NCBI GenBank assembly: GCA_003952965.2 | Contig: CM025853.1 | Span: 17,861,487-17,925,486 of the forward strand | Reading direction: 5' to 3' | DNA: 64,000 bases | Source: Morella rubra | Taxonomy: Eukaryota > Streptophyta > Magnoliopsida > Fagales > Myricaceae | In this document: positions 21,719-33,924 of the stretch, piece by piece | How the letters are laid out: the number at the start of each line of letters is the position of its first letter | Numbering within the stretch: position 1 is the stretch's first letter | Program-made: the position numbers and the translations under genes | Notes under the pieces: model-generated | What the model was told of the DNA's origin: nothing | The model's database searches: none | What the model saw: the letters and a program-made list of their open reading frames with translations, nothing else

Positions 21719-22510
21719 TGTGGTAGTTCTAGAAAAAAACAACGTAGTTCCTGAGCACAACTCTCCTTTCCAGGTGATTTTTGACCCTTTTGTGGGACAC
21801 GATTTAGACCCTAAACTTATCTAGAGGGGGGTGAATGGTAAATTAAAAATTTCAGCACAAACCCTTTCAACTGAAAGCATATTTACTTGATCAACCACAT
21901 CCAAGACACTGTTTCTATACAACATAAATGTCACAAAATAAAGCCAACATACTAACCTTAGGAACTAACACCTTTGTATACTATGCACTGACTTGGAATA
22001 TAGCCTATCAATTCTTTAGAGCAAATTGATGAAGCAGTATTCAACTAGATATCCAACAGCTATTGTTCTTTGGACTCAATCCCAATTTGGCATTTAGATT
22101 ATAATCCCTAGTATTTACTTTCTTTATTTTTACTTTCTTGAGAGGAATGCACAGCATTGAAGGTTCCGTAGTGTAATTCTTACCATTGACTGTCCCATGT
22201 AGTATACCTTCCGCCCAATTTTTTATTTTTACATTTACTGCTTGCTGATTTGGCTAGTGAACAAAGATGCATCTAGTCACTTGTCTATTATTCTAATCAA
22301 TATTCGAATTGCATGTTTAGGGTGTTAGAGGTTGCTAGGGCACTGCCATTCGGAAATATTTTCTTGCTCCATTGTGCAAGCTCTAGCGAGTGTCATTCAA
22401 GCAATAATAATGGGTATGTCTATTAATATCTTTCTTCCCTCAAAGTAGCCATTTTTTTTAATATGTGTATATATTTTTGTATATTTACATATCAAATAGT
22501 TTGGAGTGAC
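21719..22510. other. MULE interior upstream of transposase
   Basis: No gene. The sequence TCTAGAGGGGGGTGAATGG at about 21813 resembles the terminal part of Sirevirus-type LTRs (compare GGTGGGGGGTGAAGG at 1835), so a short LTR fragment may lie here. The transposase promoter or 5' UTR should be within this stretch, but no clear TATA box was seen. Confidence 0.35.
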
Positions 22511-24798
22511 ATGGGACAAAAATTGAATGTGTGGGAATTAGAATTCGATTATGAGAAATATGCATATAATTGGTACAATACTTATGCAAGAGGGATTGGA
22601 TTTAGCATTCGTCGACAATGGAAAGGAAAAGATGGTGAAGGTAATATGAGCAGTAGAGGGTTTGTTTGTTGTAAACAAGGATATAGAAAAGAAGTCGACT
22701 TGAAGGTGACGAAAAAAGTACGTAGAGACACTAGGTGTGGTTGCCTTGCAGAATTTGCCATTCAAAGAAAGCCAAATGGAAAGTTTCGAACATATGTTTG
22801 GAGACCACAACACAACCATGAACTTGTTCCAAATGAATATGTGCACATGTTGCCCTCTCAAAGAAACATTAAAGAGTTGCAAGCCATCGAGATTGAAAGA
22901 GCAGATGACTTAGGCATACAACCTAAACTAGCTCATGAATATTTGTCCAATCAAGTTAGAGGTAGAGAAAATTTGGGATTCCTTCACCTGGATGTGAAAA
23001 ATTATTTGAATGGGAAGCGGAATCAAGATTTGAAGTTTGGTGAAGCAGGGAGCCTTCTAAATTATTTTGCTAGTCAACATGAAGAAAATGAACAATTCTT
23101 TTACAGGGTTCAGTTGGATATTCACGATCAAATTACAAATATATTTTGGGCTAATCCATGTATGAGGGTTGATTATAGGATATTTTGAGACCTTTTGTCG
23201 TTTGATACTACTTATAAGACCAATAAGGATTATAGGTCATTGAGAGTTTTTATGGGAATCAATCACCACTACGAGCAAGTCGTTTTTGGGGCATGTTTGT
23301 TATATGATGAAACTGCAAAATCTTTTAGGTGGCTTTTTGAGATGTTTTTTAAATGTATGCACGATAAAAAGCCACAGTCAATTTTTACAGACAGGGATGT
23401 TGCTATGGCGAAGGCAATTGCAATGGTTATGCCTAATACATGTCATAAACTGTGTTTATGGCATATTATGCAAAATGCCTTAAGCCACCTTCATACATAT
23501 TTCGGGAGAAGAGGTTTTTCAGAAAGTTTAAATCGAGTCTTATATGATGGTGAGTGCGAGGAAGACTTCGACAAAGCATGGAAAGACTTGTTAGAAACTT
23601 ATAATCTTCAAGACAATGCGTGGTTAAAAGAGTTGTATAAAACAAGGTACAAGTGGATCATGGCACTTAGGAGAGACAACTTTTGTGCAGGTAAGACAAC
23701 TTATTTTCTTTTTATGTTCAAGTTTTAAGTCAAAGAAATTCCCTTATGAAACTCTTAATAAACTCTTTTTTTGCAGGGAAGAGAAGTACGCAAATAAGCG
23801 GGAGCTTCAATGGACGTTTGAGAGATTACTTAAAGTCAGATATGGACTTGGTATAGTTTTTCAGACACTTTCAAAGGGTACTCAAGGACTTACGATACAA
23901 TGAGAAAATGTCTAATTGCAATATGATTCAAAAAATTTCAAGGATGAAAATATTGGATCCACTTCTAGAAAATGCAATAGAAATCTACACAGAGACAATC
24001 TTCAAGATTTTTCAAGATGAGCATGAGAAGGCTAATTAGGTAGAGTTTGACTCTCAAAATGAAGAGGAAGGAATTGTTGAGTACAAGGTACATAATTGTG
24101 TTGGTAATGAAAATCACGATTGTGCTACGGCGAAGAAGCATACAATCACATCTTCAGGAGATTTTCATGTATACAGTTGCAAAAAATTTCAGTTTGTTGA
24201 GGTTATATGTAGTCGTATTATAAAATTTTTGAGAAATGGGCCTAAATTGGTTAGAAAAATACCAGAGGTGTACGTACTTCAAAGGTGGACAAAGAAAGCA
24301 AGATGTGGAATTACTTAAGAAACCATGCACGATGTCGAGGCAATCTCACATCTTGAGACGGCTGCAAGATTCACAATGTATAGTAATACATTTGTTGGGA
24401 CTATATCAAAGTTTATTCATTGTGAAAAAACTTGGAAAATTTTTGAAAGTGCTCATAAATAGTTAGTGGCTGATTTGGAAGAATGTGTAGCTAATGAAGA
24501 AGTCATAGAAAAAGAGGCTGGCAATGATTGTGATGGAGGGGGAGAAATGTACTCAATTGGGGATGAAGAAATATTGGTAAGAGGACTGGAGAAGAGAGAC
24601 ATTAAATACAAGAGTAACAAGCGGCTTAAAAGTGGCATTGAGAAAAGAAGGAAAGTGGCAAAAAAGAAGAAAACCATTGTGGTGAAAGAAAAAATAAATG
24701 TAGCAAAAAAGCAGAAAACCATTGTGGTGGAAGCTTCAATACCTGCAACACATTCTCCGCAGTTAGTAGATGAGCAGGAGGTAAGATTGATATTTTAA
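22511..24798 (+). pseudogene. FAR1-type MULE transposase, broken by in-frame stops
   Basis: Exon 1 (22511-23690) encodes a FAR1 DNA-binding domain (GIGFSIRRQWKGKDG ... CLAEFAIQRKPNGKF ... WRPQHNHEL; a WRKY-GCM1-like zinc fold). After it comes a MULE transposase domain with FTDRDVAMAKAIAMVMP and HKLCLWHI. An in-frame TGA at 23186-23188 stands where related proteins usually have Gly, before the SFDTTYKTNK motif; the frame is otherwise open to a GT donor at 23691. An 86-bp intron ends at AG 23776 and joins in phase (GCA G + GG AAG). Exon 2 keeps recognisable sequence (KRSTQISGSFNGRLRDYLKS) and a degraded SWIM-type zinc finger (FHVYSCKKFQF). It has several further stops (TAG after DMDLV, TAG after HEKAN, TAA after RCGIT). 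The C-terminus is lysine-rich with two KKxKTIVV repeats. The start at 22511 was chosen because the FAR1 domain begins about 10 residues later; an upstream ATG at 22463 is possible. Confidence 0.85.
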
Positions 24799-26212
24799 TT
24801 GTAGTCATTTGAATTTGACTTGTAAATAATAATAGTTTTTGCTTTATCTTTACTCAAAATCCAAGTGAAGGGGAAGACCTTTCAGGCGTTGAGAGATGGT
24901 GAAATCTAGATGAGTTAATGTAGTTGTTTGTCATGAGAAAGTGACGAAGGAAGTGAGTTGATATTTAATGCAAGGTTCATATTTAAGAATAAAGCATGCA
25001 TTTCTTCTTCTTAAGAATAAATCATGATTTTGGTTTTTCGAGATTGAATCACTTAGATTTAACCCCTGTTTGCTGCTCTATTTGGCTGCCGGAAAGAAGT
25101 TATAAACATCTTTGTACAAAAGAAGGAAATTCTGAACTTGAGGCCTATTCTGAAATTCTCCAACTTGACAAAGACATGATTAGGAAGTTGATTTGAATTC
25201 CTGAGGGAAGTGCATATTGTTTCATTTTTTTTATTTTGCATTTAATTCAAATGCTTCTATTCCTAGTTGAAAGGAATATTTTCATATTCTATCTCCTTTT
25301 AAAACTTCTAAAAACTTAGTCTGGCTTGTAAGATACGTTTTCCAATGCGTCTGAGTTGAAAATTTAAAGCAGATAGTTTGATGGTTCGGTAGGTTATTTG
25401 GACTTATAACATTTTGAGCAAATGCAAACCTTTCTAAATCTCTATATATTCTCCCGATTATTTTTTTGTTGTCTTTCAGTTTGCTGTTATGTGTATACAA
25501 ATTCCAAAAGAAGTTATGGAAAATGATGTGCAAATTATAGTATGATTCTAAGTAACAGATGCAACTACCAAGCCCAAACTTTGCAAGTTATCCCAAACTT
25601 CTATTAAGTACTTAAGAATTCAGCCATTATTGTATTTCCTTTGGTGCAAAGCGTCTACTTAACTACAAGATTTCCTTACATTTAAACCAAAGAGTTGATA
25701 GATGGAGAAATATATACACTTGTTGTGTGCTAACAGATTTCCTATATTTACAGGAATATTCTCAAGCACATGATGTGCACCACAAATTTGGAAGGAATAC
25801 AGAGGTATTTAGTTACAGAGATTCCATAAAAATACAACAACACACAAAATACATAACAACCTAGCACTAGTGATGCCGAAGGGTCTGGAGCTGCAGTTGA
25901 TGTGGAGGATGCTTGAGTTGTAGTTGACTTGGAGAACACTTGTTGAGTCGGCTGTTGGAGTTCATTGCTTTTCTTCATATCCAAATTGTGGCTGAATCTT
26001 CTGTGTAATCCATTTATAACACTCTATGTAAAACTCAAGAGAAAATTGCTGAAAAAAATGTCAAAAGGAAACAATTCATTCGAGTCTTCCAATCAAATAT
26101 AACATTTCTATCAGCCCATCAATATGGAACTTGTTGCCGGCTTTAAGAAATCGTCGACAAAAAATCGCTCACTCTCGATGAGCCACCAATTGTTGGCAAC
26201 GAAGCAACTTCG
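24799..26212. other. MULE 3' interior
   Basis: AT-rich sequence without a recognisable gene. Short open frames at 24996-25196 (plus) and 25748-25984 (minus) have no known domain. Confidence 0.4.
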
Positions 26213-26400
26213 ACAAAAGACACTGGGTGGGAAGAAGACACCATTATGTTTAACGCCTCATTAGAGTTTTTTTTTCTATTTTGTATTTTTTTGGACATTT
26301 TAATATAGGCCATTGGATGGATTCATTAATATGATGTCATCCATCTAATGGCCTATTAGGACTCATTAGGTGATTTTGTCTTAGGAGGGAATCTGAACCC
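26213..26400 (-). repeat. MULE right terminal inverted repeat
   Basis: Reverse complement of 20680-20868 with scattered differences. It ends GAATCTGAACCC at 26400 and is followed by the target-site copy TGCTATCAG. Confidence 0.85.
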
Positions 26401-26657
26401 TGCTATCAGAGCCATGGAAGTGGCTCAGCATATGAATTGGTCCAGAGTAGTTTTTGAGTCAGATTCGAAGCTCCTCTACGACGATATTACTTTCTGCGAC
26501 TTCCCCAAGCTGGAAAATTGAGGACATGTTCTTTCTCTTAGGTGACTTTTCAAAGAACAATCAGTTTGGGCTATCCATTGGGAATCCAGAAAACTGAACC
26601 AGCAAGCCCATTTGTTAGCTCAATGGGTGGCTCGCTCTCATCTGTTAGGCTATAAGG

Positions 26658-27179
26658 TGTTAGAATTATGTGCCCTCGATAACCAAATAATTAATCCAGT
26701 CCTAATATCTCATTAGAATTATGAAATTTGCAATAATCTCAAATTTTAGGAGTCAATTACAATATGTTGATGGACTTGATTGTAATTAGTAGAAGCCCTA
26801 ATTTTATTAGAAGAAGAGTTCTTCAGTTTAATCCTACGGCTAGAATTTAAGATCCCTAAAGATCCTATGTCTCATGCTCTCTCTAGGGTTTCCCAAGGCC
26901 TATAAATATAACTGTTATATTCAAGGGGTTGGCCATCAGAACCTATTAGAGAAATCCCAAAAAGAGAGAGTGACATAAATCCCTTAGGAGGCAAGACATC
27001 TGTGTTGCTATTCTGAATTACTGAGTTTTGGATTGGATCATAAAGTGACTTGAGGTTTGTGGATTTTCGAATTCTTGTATCAAGGTAGGTAATCGAATTC
27101 ACGATTGCAATTATAATCCTGCTTGATGTTTTATTGAAAAGATGTTATTTAATTTAGTTTAATTCCGCATAAACTATTA
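26658..27179 (+). repeat. Copia A 5' LTR
   Basis: It begins TGTTAGAATTATGTGCCC and ends AAACTATTA (the usual terminal CA has changed to TA). About 40 bp present in the other three LTRs of the family (ATATAGTTTGGTGGAAGGA region) are missing near 26712. A TATA box TATAAATA is at 26901. Confidence 0.9.
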
Positions 27180-27180
27180 C

Positions 27181-27193
27181 TGGTATCAGAGCC
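27181..27193 (+). other. Copia A primer-binding site
   Basis: TGGTATCAGAGCC, complementary to the 3' end of initiator tRNA-Met, one base after the LTR. Confidence 0.9.
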
Positions 27194-28608
27194 AGTTTCA
27201 TATGATTGCAATTGTTGCATTATATGGACCTTGCTAATTTTTTATTGAGAATCAAAAAGCCAAAACCTTTTCTGGTTACTGTTCACGCACTATTATGAAT
27301 AGTGCAGAATTTTATTGTATGAAAATTTGATTTACTGTTCACGTTTTTGTTCCACAAAATTTTTTTTATAGTGAGTTATGAACAGTAAACGTTTGGAATT
27401 ATTAATTAAAAAAAACTGTTCATGAGATGAATAGTGCTGCTAGAGAGTTGGGTAGCGGTGGGCGAGCAGCCTAAGGCCGCTCTAGCCCGACACTGGGAAT
27501 CCCAACGGTGTTGTGCTCCCCTTTGGGGTCTCGTAGGGCACACCGCTCGGCCATAAGGCCGAGCAGGTCTGCCCGGAGCGCCGGGGGGTAGCATCGGCAG
27601 CCTCTGTGGCCGCCGAGGTGCTCTACCCAGGCCGGCCTTCATGGTCGGCGCCGCCTCAATCCTTATATGGGGCAACGGCTAGGGTTCCTTACAGGTCGGG
27701 CCGGGTTGTGAACCCAGCCCAACCAATGACCCGACCCAAACCAAAAAAAAGGTTGGGTTAATTTTGGGCTGGGTTCTAAACGCATCCTAACACGTGGGTT
27801 GGCTAGACTCGAAGCCCAGCCCAAGCCCACATAGGGCTTGGGCCGGGCTAGGTTGTGAACCCAGCCCACTACCAAATGGGCCAGTTGACCAGTTCGAGGC
27901 AGGGCCAGTGTGACCAGCCCGGGGCCAAACCGGTTTGATTAGTCTTGCAAGGGTCCAACCAGTCAACGGTTGACCGACCGGAAAAGAAAAAAAAAAGGAT
28001 TTTTTCTTCCAATTTTGGGTGCTAAATATGATTAATTATTGTAATTTTTCCTATGGTCTCTATTATCAATAAATAGGAGTTTTACTCAATTAAAATTGGT
28101 TGAAGCCAAAATTGGATAAGACCGATTTTAATTTTGTAAAATTTTCTTATTTATTTCTTGGGAAGATAAGTGTCTACATCTCAGTGGGAGTGTCTACTAA
28201 AATAGTGACATAAACTCACAAGAATTTGGAACACACTTAGATAATGGAATGCACAAACCAAGTAAACGCAAGTACTAAAATAGTATAAGATGTGTTTATT
28301 TAGGCAGGCCAAAAGAAAATCGAGAATTACAAATATTTTAAAATATTTTGCCTATGATGTAAATTTTGATGAATAGTAGCTATTCGCCTTTGCAAGATAT
28401 GTACAATGATTGCCAAAATGGAATTGTTGTTGCATGTAAGGTAGAGGTTCTTAATACCCATTTAGATGTCATGAATATAAATATTATATTTCTCATTGTT
28501 GTGATATATTTGATATATCTGTTTATTATTCGAATGGATGGTACCATTAGTATTTCAAAAACTTGAATCTAATGGAAATATTTATGTGAATTATTTTGAA
28601 GATTCAAA
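27194..28608 (+). other. Copia A untranslated leader with GC-rich block
   Basis: A GC-rich block at about 27430-27990 contains repeated CCAGCCCAA and GGTTGACC-type motifs. It is followed by AT-rich sequence that aligns with the same part of Copia B (shared: ACATCTCAGTGGGAGTGTCT). Open frames on the minus strand here are shadows of the GC-rich repeat. Confidence 0.65.
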
Positions 28609-31600
28609 ATGACTTTTAATCCTTTGACTAGGATTTTGGATGACAATCGATTGACAGGACCGAATTATGTTGATTGGAAGAGAAATCTGATGATTGTTCT
28701 CTCAGCCGATAAGATCGGTTATGTTCTAACCTCTGAGTCACCTGAGATTGCCCTAGAAAATGTCACTGAGGAAGAAAAGGAAGTCTTTAACAAGTGTCAT
28801 GATAATGATAATATGGCGAAGTGCTATATTATAGCCTCAATCTTAAATGTTTTGCAGAAAGATTGTGAGGGCATAACTACAGTTGCAGGCTATGTTGCAT
28901 CTCCAAGAGATGTTTGGAGAGCAGAGCAGATCTACTAGGCAAACTACTATGAAGAATCTGATGTCCACCAAAATGGTGGAAGGGAGCCTAGTTCTGGATC
29001 ATGTCTTGAAGATGATTTCTTTCGTCAACGAACTAAACTTTTTGGGAGCTGAGATGGATGGTGACACAAAAGTTGATGCCATTCTTTCATCTCTGCCTAA
29101 TTCTTTCAGTCAGTTTGTCCTTAATTACAATATGAATAAGATGAATGTGATATTGTCAGAGCTGCTCAATATGTTGCAGTCAGCTCAAGATCTCATCAAA
29201 AAGGACAAACCTACTAGATGGTCACAGAAAAATCTAATGCCTCTATGAAACTGAAACCCAAGTTTAAGAACTTCAAGAAAAATAATAAAGGGTATCAGGT
29301 AGCTAAGAATGTCCCAAGGTGGACAAGGAAACAAAGGAGGTGACAAGAACAAAGGCAAAGGAAATTGTTTCCATTGCAGCAAGCCCGGTCATTGGAAGAG
29401 AAACTGCCGAGTTTACTTAGTTTCTCTTAAAAAGGGCAAACCTTCTGAAGGTATGTCTAATATGCTTGTAATTGAATTAAATTTAATGGATGTCCATTTA
29501 ATTCATGGTGTGTGGATTCTGGTTCTACATCTCACATCTGCAATATGTTGCAAGGGTTCAAGGAGACCAGAAGGCTCCATGAAGGGGAGCTGATCCTAAA
29601 GATGGGACGAGTGCAACTGTTGCAGCGACTGCCATCGGAGTTTTTAGTTTAGAATTATCTAATAATAGATTTTGATTCTAGAAGACTGTCTTTATGTTCT
29701 AGAAGTTCGTAGAAATTTGATTTCTGTTTCAAAACTTGGTTTATCTGGATATTCGTTTCTTTTCAATTCCAAACTTGTTATTAAGTTTCAAAATAAATTT
29801 GTTGCTTCTAGGAATTATTTATGATAGTCTTTATCTTTTGAATGTTGATAATTATTTGAATAATATTGAGAATGATGATTCTAGTGTGTTATCCCTTAAA
29901 AGGAAAATGGATGTTAATCCAACTTACTTGTGGCATCTAAGACTTAGTCATGCCAATATTGATAGGATCAATAGATTAGTAAGGGATGGGCCATTGTAAT
30001 TTCTGAAAATTGAGCCCTATATAATCTATGAGCCCTGCTTACAAGGAAAGATGACCAAAAGCCCTTTTACAGGAAAGGGAATTAGAGCCACAGAAGTATT
30101 AGGATTAATACATACTGATGTTTGTGGTCCCTTCAACCACATGGTAAGAGAAGGTTTCTCTTATTTCATTACTTTCATTGATGATTGTTCCAGGTATGGT
30201 TATCTATACCTGATGAAGCATAAATCGGAATCCTTTGAAAAGTTCAAGGAATTCCACAATGAAGTTGAGAAACAGATTGGAAAGTCCATTAAAATGATTC
30301 GCTCCGATAGGGGAGGTGAATACCTCTTGGATGATTTTAAAGTCTATCTTAAAGATCATGGAATCATATCTCAACTTACACCGCTAGGCACACCACAACA
30401 CAATGGTGTTGCAGAGAGAAGAATAGAACCCTATTGGATATGGTTCGTTCCATGATGAGCATATCTGAGTTGCCCATATCATTTTAGGGACATGCTTTGG
30501 AGACCGTTGTTTACTTGTTAAACAGGATCCCTACAAAATCAGTTCCTAATACCCCATATGATTTATGGACTGGCAAAAAGCCAAGCATAAATCATATTAA
30601 GATATGGGGTTGTCCAGCTCATGTTAAAAGGTTTAATGTGGATAAGCTGGGATCAAGGACTGATAGGTGCCTATTTGTAGGCTATCCCAAAATGACTACT
30701 GGTTTCTACTTCTATAATCCCAATGAAAACAAAGTGTTTGTTAGCAGGAATGCTACTTTTCTTGAAGAGATTATAGTTTGAATGAAACTGAGAGTAGAGT
30801 TGCTCTTGATGAGCAAAGAGATAGTACAGTGACTAAGCAGAATGAGAACAATGAGGATCAAGTGATTATTCCCATTGATCAAACTGAACCTATTGAGACA
30901 CAGGAGCCTCGTCATAGTAAAAGGATTATAAGAACTCCAGTAAAATTCAATTTGTTAAATGAGATTTATCAAATAGAATATGAGGGACTGGAGATTGATC
31001 TTTATGATTTTACAGAGGCTGTAAAAGACAAAGATGCTAAGCATTGGCATGTGGCCATGGAATCAGAGATGGACTCCATGTATTCCAACAAGTATGGACC
31101 TTGGTAGACAAACCAGAAGGCATTAAGCCTATAGGTTGCAAATGGGTCTACAAAAGAAAACTTGGACCAACAGGAAAGGTAGAGACCTTTAAAGCTAGAC
31201 TAGTGGCAAAAGGGTATACTCAAAAGGCTAGTATTGATTATGAGGAAACCTTTTCACCAGTAGCTATGCTAAAGTCCATAAAGATTCTATTGGCAATTGC
31301 AGCATACTATGATTATGAGATATGGCAGATGGATGTGAAAACCGCATTCTTGAATGGGTACATCCATGAAGAAATTTATATGGACCAGCCAGAAGGTTTC
31401 ATATCTCGAAAAAATGAATCAAAAGTGTGCAAATTGGAGAAATCTATTTATGGCCTAAAATAAGCATCACGTTGTTGGAATATCTGTTTTGATGAGTCAA
31501 TCAAAACGTTTGGTTTCTCACAAAACATGGATGAACCTTGTGTCTACAAGAAGGTTAGTGGGAGTGCTATCACCTTTTTGGTTCTTTATGTGGATGACAT

Positions 31601-32597
31601 ACTACTCATTGGGAATGATGTAGGGGCTTTGTCATATGTGAAAATATGGTTGTCTAACCAATTTTCAATGAAAGACCTTGGGGAAGCATCCTACATACTC
31701 GGGATCAAAGTGTTTAGAGATCGAAAGAAGAGATTATTGGGTCTCTCACAAGTTAATTATATTGACAGGATATTGGCTAGATTTAGCATGATAAATTCCA
31801 AGAAAGGGTTTCTACCCTTTAGACATGGAATTCATATCTCTAAGCAGATGTGTCCAAAAACATCTGAAGAAAGAGAAAAGATGAGTAACTGCCATTATGC
31901 TTCGGCTGTAGGGAGTCTCATGTTTGCTATACATTGTACTAGACCTGATATCAGTCACGCAGTTAGCATTGTAAGTAGATACCAATCCAATCCAGGTCCA
32001 GAACATTGTCAGCAGTGAAACATATCCTCAGGTATTTGAGAAATACAAAACATTATTTCTTAGTGTATGGTAGTGAGGATCTGACTGTCCAAGGATATAC
32101 AGATTCGGATTTTCAATCAAACATTGATGATAGAAGATCAACATTCGGGTTTGTGTTCCTTCTTGGCAAAGGAGTATTTAGTTGGAGAAGTTTCAAATGA
32201 AGTTTCAAATGAAGTTTCAAACAAAGTACTACTGCTGATTCTACAACTGAGGCAGAATATGTTGCTGCAAGTGAAGCTGCAAAGGAAGCTGTGTGGATTC
32301 GTAAGTTCATTCAAGAACTTGAAGTTGTCCCTTCGATTGAGGCGCCTATTTCCTTGTACTGCGATAACAATGGTGCAATTGCACAGGCAGTGGAACCAAG
32401 GTCTCATCAAAGGATGAAGCACATAGAACGTCGTTTTCACCTAATACGTGATATCATATCCAGAAGGTGATGTCACAATGGTGAAGGTTGCATCAGCTGA
32501 TAATTTAGCTAATCCATTTACAAAGCCTTTATCTCAGAAAGTGTTTGAGAAACATATTAAGTATATGGGTTTGAGATATATGTATGATTGGGTTTGA
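28609..32597 (+). pseudogene. Copia A gag-pol, many breaks
   Basis: The pieces align in order with Copia B. They are gag (28609 on), a zinc knuckle [14 protein letters not shown] near 29370, pre-integrase and integrase (HTDVCGPF at 30111; [12 protein letters not shown]), RT ([32 protein letters not shown]) and RNase H (32090-32590). Breaks against B include a 2-nt loss near 28890 and further small indels near 29215 and 29320. There is a Trp-to-TAG change at 30485-30487, a Gln-to-TAA change at 31461-31463, a 1-nt loss near 32010 and a 24-bp expansion of a 12-mer at 32187-32222. RT and integrase catalytic motifs are still legible, but no full protein can be made. Confidence 0.9.
32187..32222 (+). 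repeat. 12-bp triplication in the RNase H region of Copia A
   Basis: GAAGTTTCAAAT occurs three times in tandem (the last ends in C), where Copia B has one copy. The change adds 8 codons and keeps the frame. Confidence 0.9.
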
Positions 32598-33366
32598 CGT
32601 TTTGTTTTTTTCTTTATTATTTGATAATAAAAAGTTTATTTGTTTTTCACATATATTATTGTTGTTATGGGTTTATACGTAACATGAGATATTATGTATG
32701 TAAATTTATTCAGGTAACATTGTAGAAAAATCATACTAGAGATTAATGAATCAAAGGCAGATAATAATGATTTTTCAGTTCCTTGTAAGCTTGAAATTGT
32801 TCTAGACTTTTGTGTCATAAAGTCTACACTTGTTGTGCGAGAATGATTGATTCCATCATTGAGGTATAACCTTAAGCAGACAAGTGGGTGTCATGTAACA
32901 AGTACATACACTGAACAAGATCCAATTAAGAACGCCTTTTGGAATAATCACTGTCAGGTTAAAGGTTGTTCTATCACAATTCGGTATTGTCCTTAGACCT
33001 GAGAGGTTTGTATTTATTCATGTATTATGTACACATACTTTGACGTTGTCAACGGTGATGTCCATTCAGGACTATATAAGGACATGTTGGGTTGTGTGCA
33101 TGATGGATGAGTTATATGAATGCCCAACAAGGAATCTACCAGTCTCTTGGAGAGACAGTATATTCAATTAGTGTTCATATAAGAGTTGGACCAAAAGAAA
33201 TCCGGCTGGTGTGTTTTACAAAACTATTTTTTTTAATACATAAAAGTATATTATATATATTTCAAAATTGTTTTGTGGTCCAACTGAGTTGTGAAACTAA
33301 GAAATCAAAGTTTATATGAGATAGGGACATGGCGGTGATATTTGGTTCTGAGGGCAAGTGGGAGAT
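32598..33366 (+). other. Copia A 3' untranslated region and polypurine tract
   Basis: Non-coding sequence aligning with 41884-42650 of Copia B. It ends in the polypurine tract GAGGGCAAGTGGGAGAT next to the LTR. Confidence 0.8.
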
Positions 33367-33924
33367 TGTTAGAATTATGTGCCCTCGATAACCAAATAAT
33401 TAATCCAGTCCTAATATCTCATATGAAATATAGTTTGGTGGAAGGAATTAATTGTATGTAAAGGGGCATATTTGCAATAATCTCAAATTTCAAGGGTCAA
33501 TTACAATATGTTGATGGACTTGATTGTAATTAGTAGAAGTCCTAATTTTATTAGAAAAAGAGTTCTTCAGTTTAATCCTACGGCTGGAATTTGAGATCCC
33601 TAAGGATCCTATGTCTCATGCTCTCTCTAGGGTTTCCCAAGGCCTATAAATATAACTGTTATATTCAAGGGGTTGGCCATCAGAACCTATTAGAGAAATC
33701 CCAAAAGGAGAAAGTGACATAAATCCCTTAAGAGGCAAGACATCTGTGTTGCTATTCTGAATTACTGGAGTTTTGGATTGGATCATAAAATAACTCGAGG
33801 TTTGTGGATTTCCAAATTCTTGTATCAGGATAGGTAATCGAATCCACAATTACAATTATAATCCTGCATGATGTTTTGTTGAAAACATATTATTTAATTT
33901 AGTTTAATTCTGCATAAACTATCA
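33367..33924 (+). repeat. Copia A 3' LTR
   Basis: It begins TGTTAGAATTATGTGCCC, ends CATAAACTATCA and is followed by the TAAGG target copy. Confidence 0.92.

Larger units (their letters stand above)
20680..26400 (+). mobile_element. FAR1-type Mutator-like element (MULE)
   Basis: Long terminal inverted repeats of about 190 bp (20680-20868 and 26213-26400) start GGGTTCGGATTCCC and GGGTTCAGATTCCC. They share ACAAAATCACCTAAT, AATGAATCCATCCAATG and TGTCTTCTTCCCACCCAGT. The 9-bp flanking duplications interrupt a LINE RNase H codon series. Inside are a Gypsy-like solo LTR (20942-21713) and a FAR1/MURA-type transposase pseudogene (22511-24798). Length is 5721 bp, or about 4.9 kb without the solo LTR. 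FAR1-domain MULEs such as maize Jittery are the family from which the light-signalling factors FHY3/FAR1 were domesticated. Confidence 0.9.
26658..33924 (+). mobile_element. Copia element A, full length but decayed
   Basis: 5' LTR 26658-27179, primer-binding site 27181-27193, leader to 28608, gag-pol remnant 28609-32597, polypurine tract at about 33350-33366 and 3' LTR 33367-33924. Perfect 5-bp target duplications TAAGG lie at 26653-26657 and 33925-33929. The insertion falls in the last codons of LINE-1. It is the same family as Copia B (36030-43214): the two align throughout, but A carries multiple frameshifts and stops. Confidence 0.93.

Noticed and set aside
27406..27875. Two minus-strand open frames in the Copia A leader
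   Set aside because: Same cause: compositional frames in the GC-rich leader repeat.
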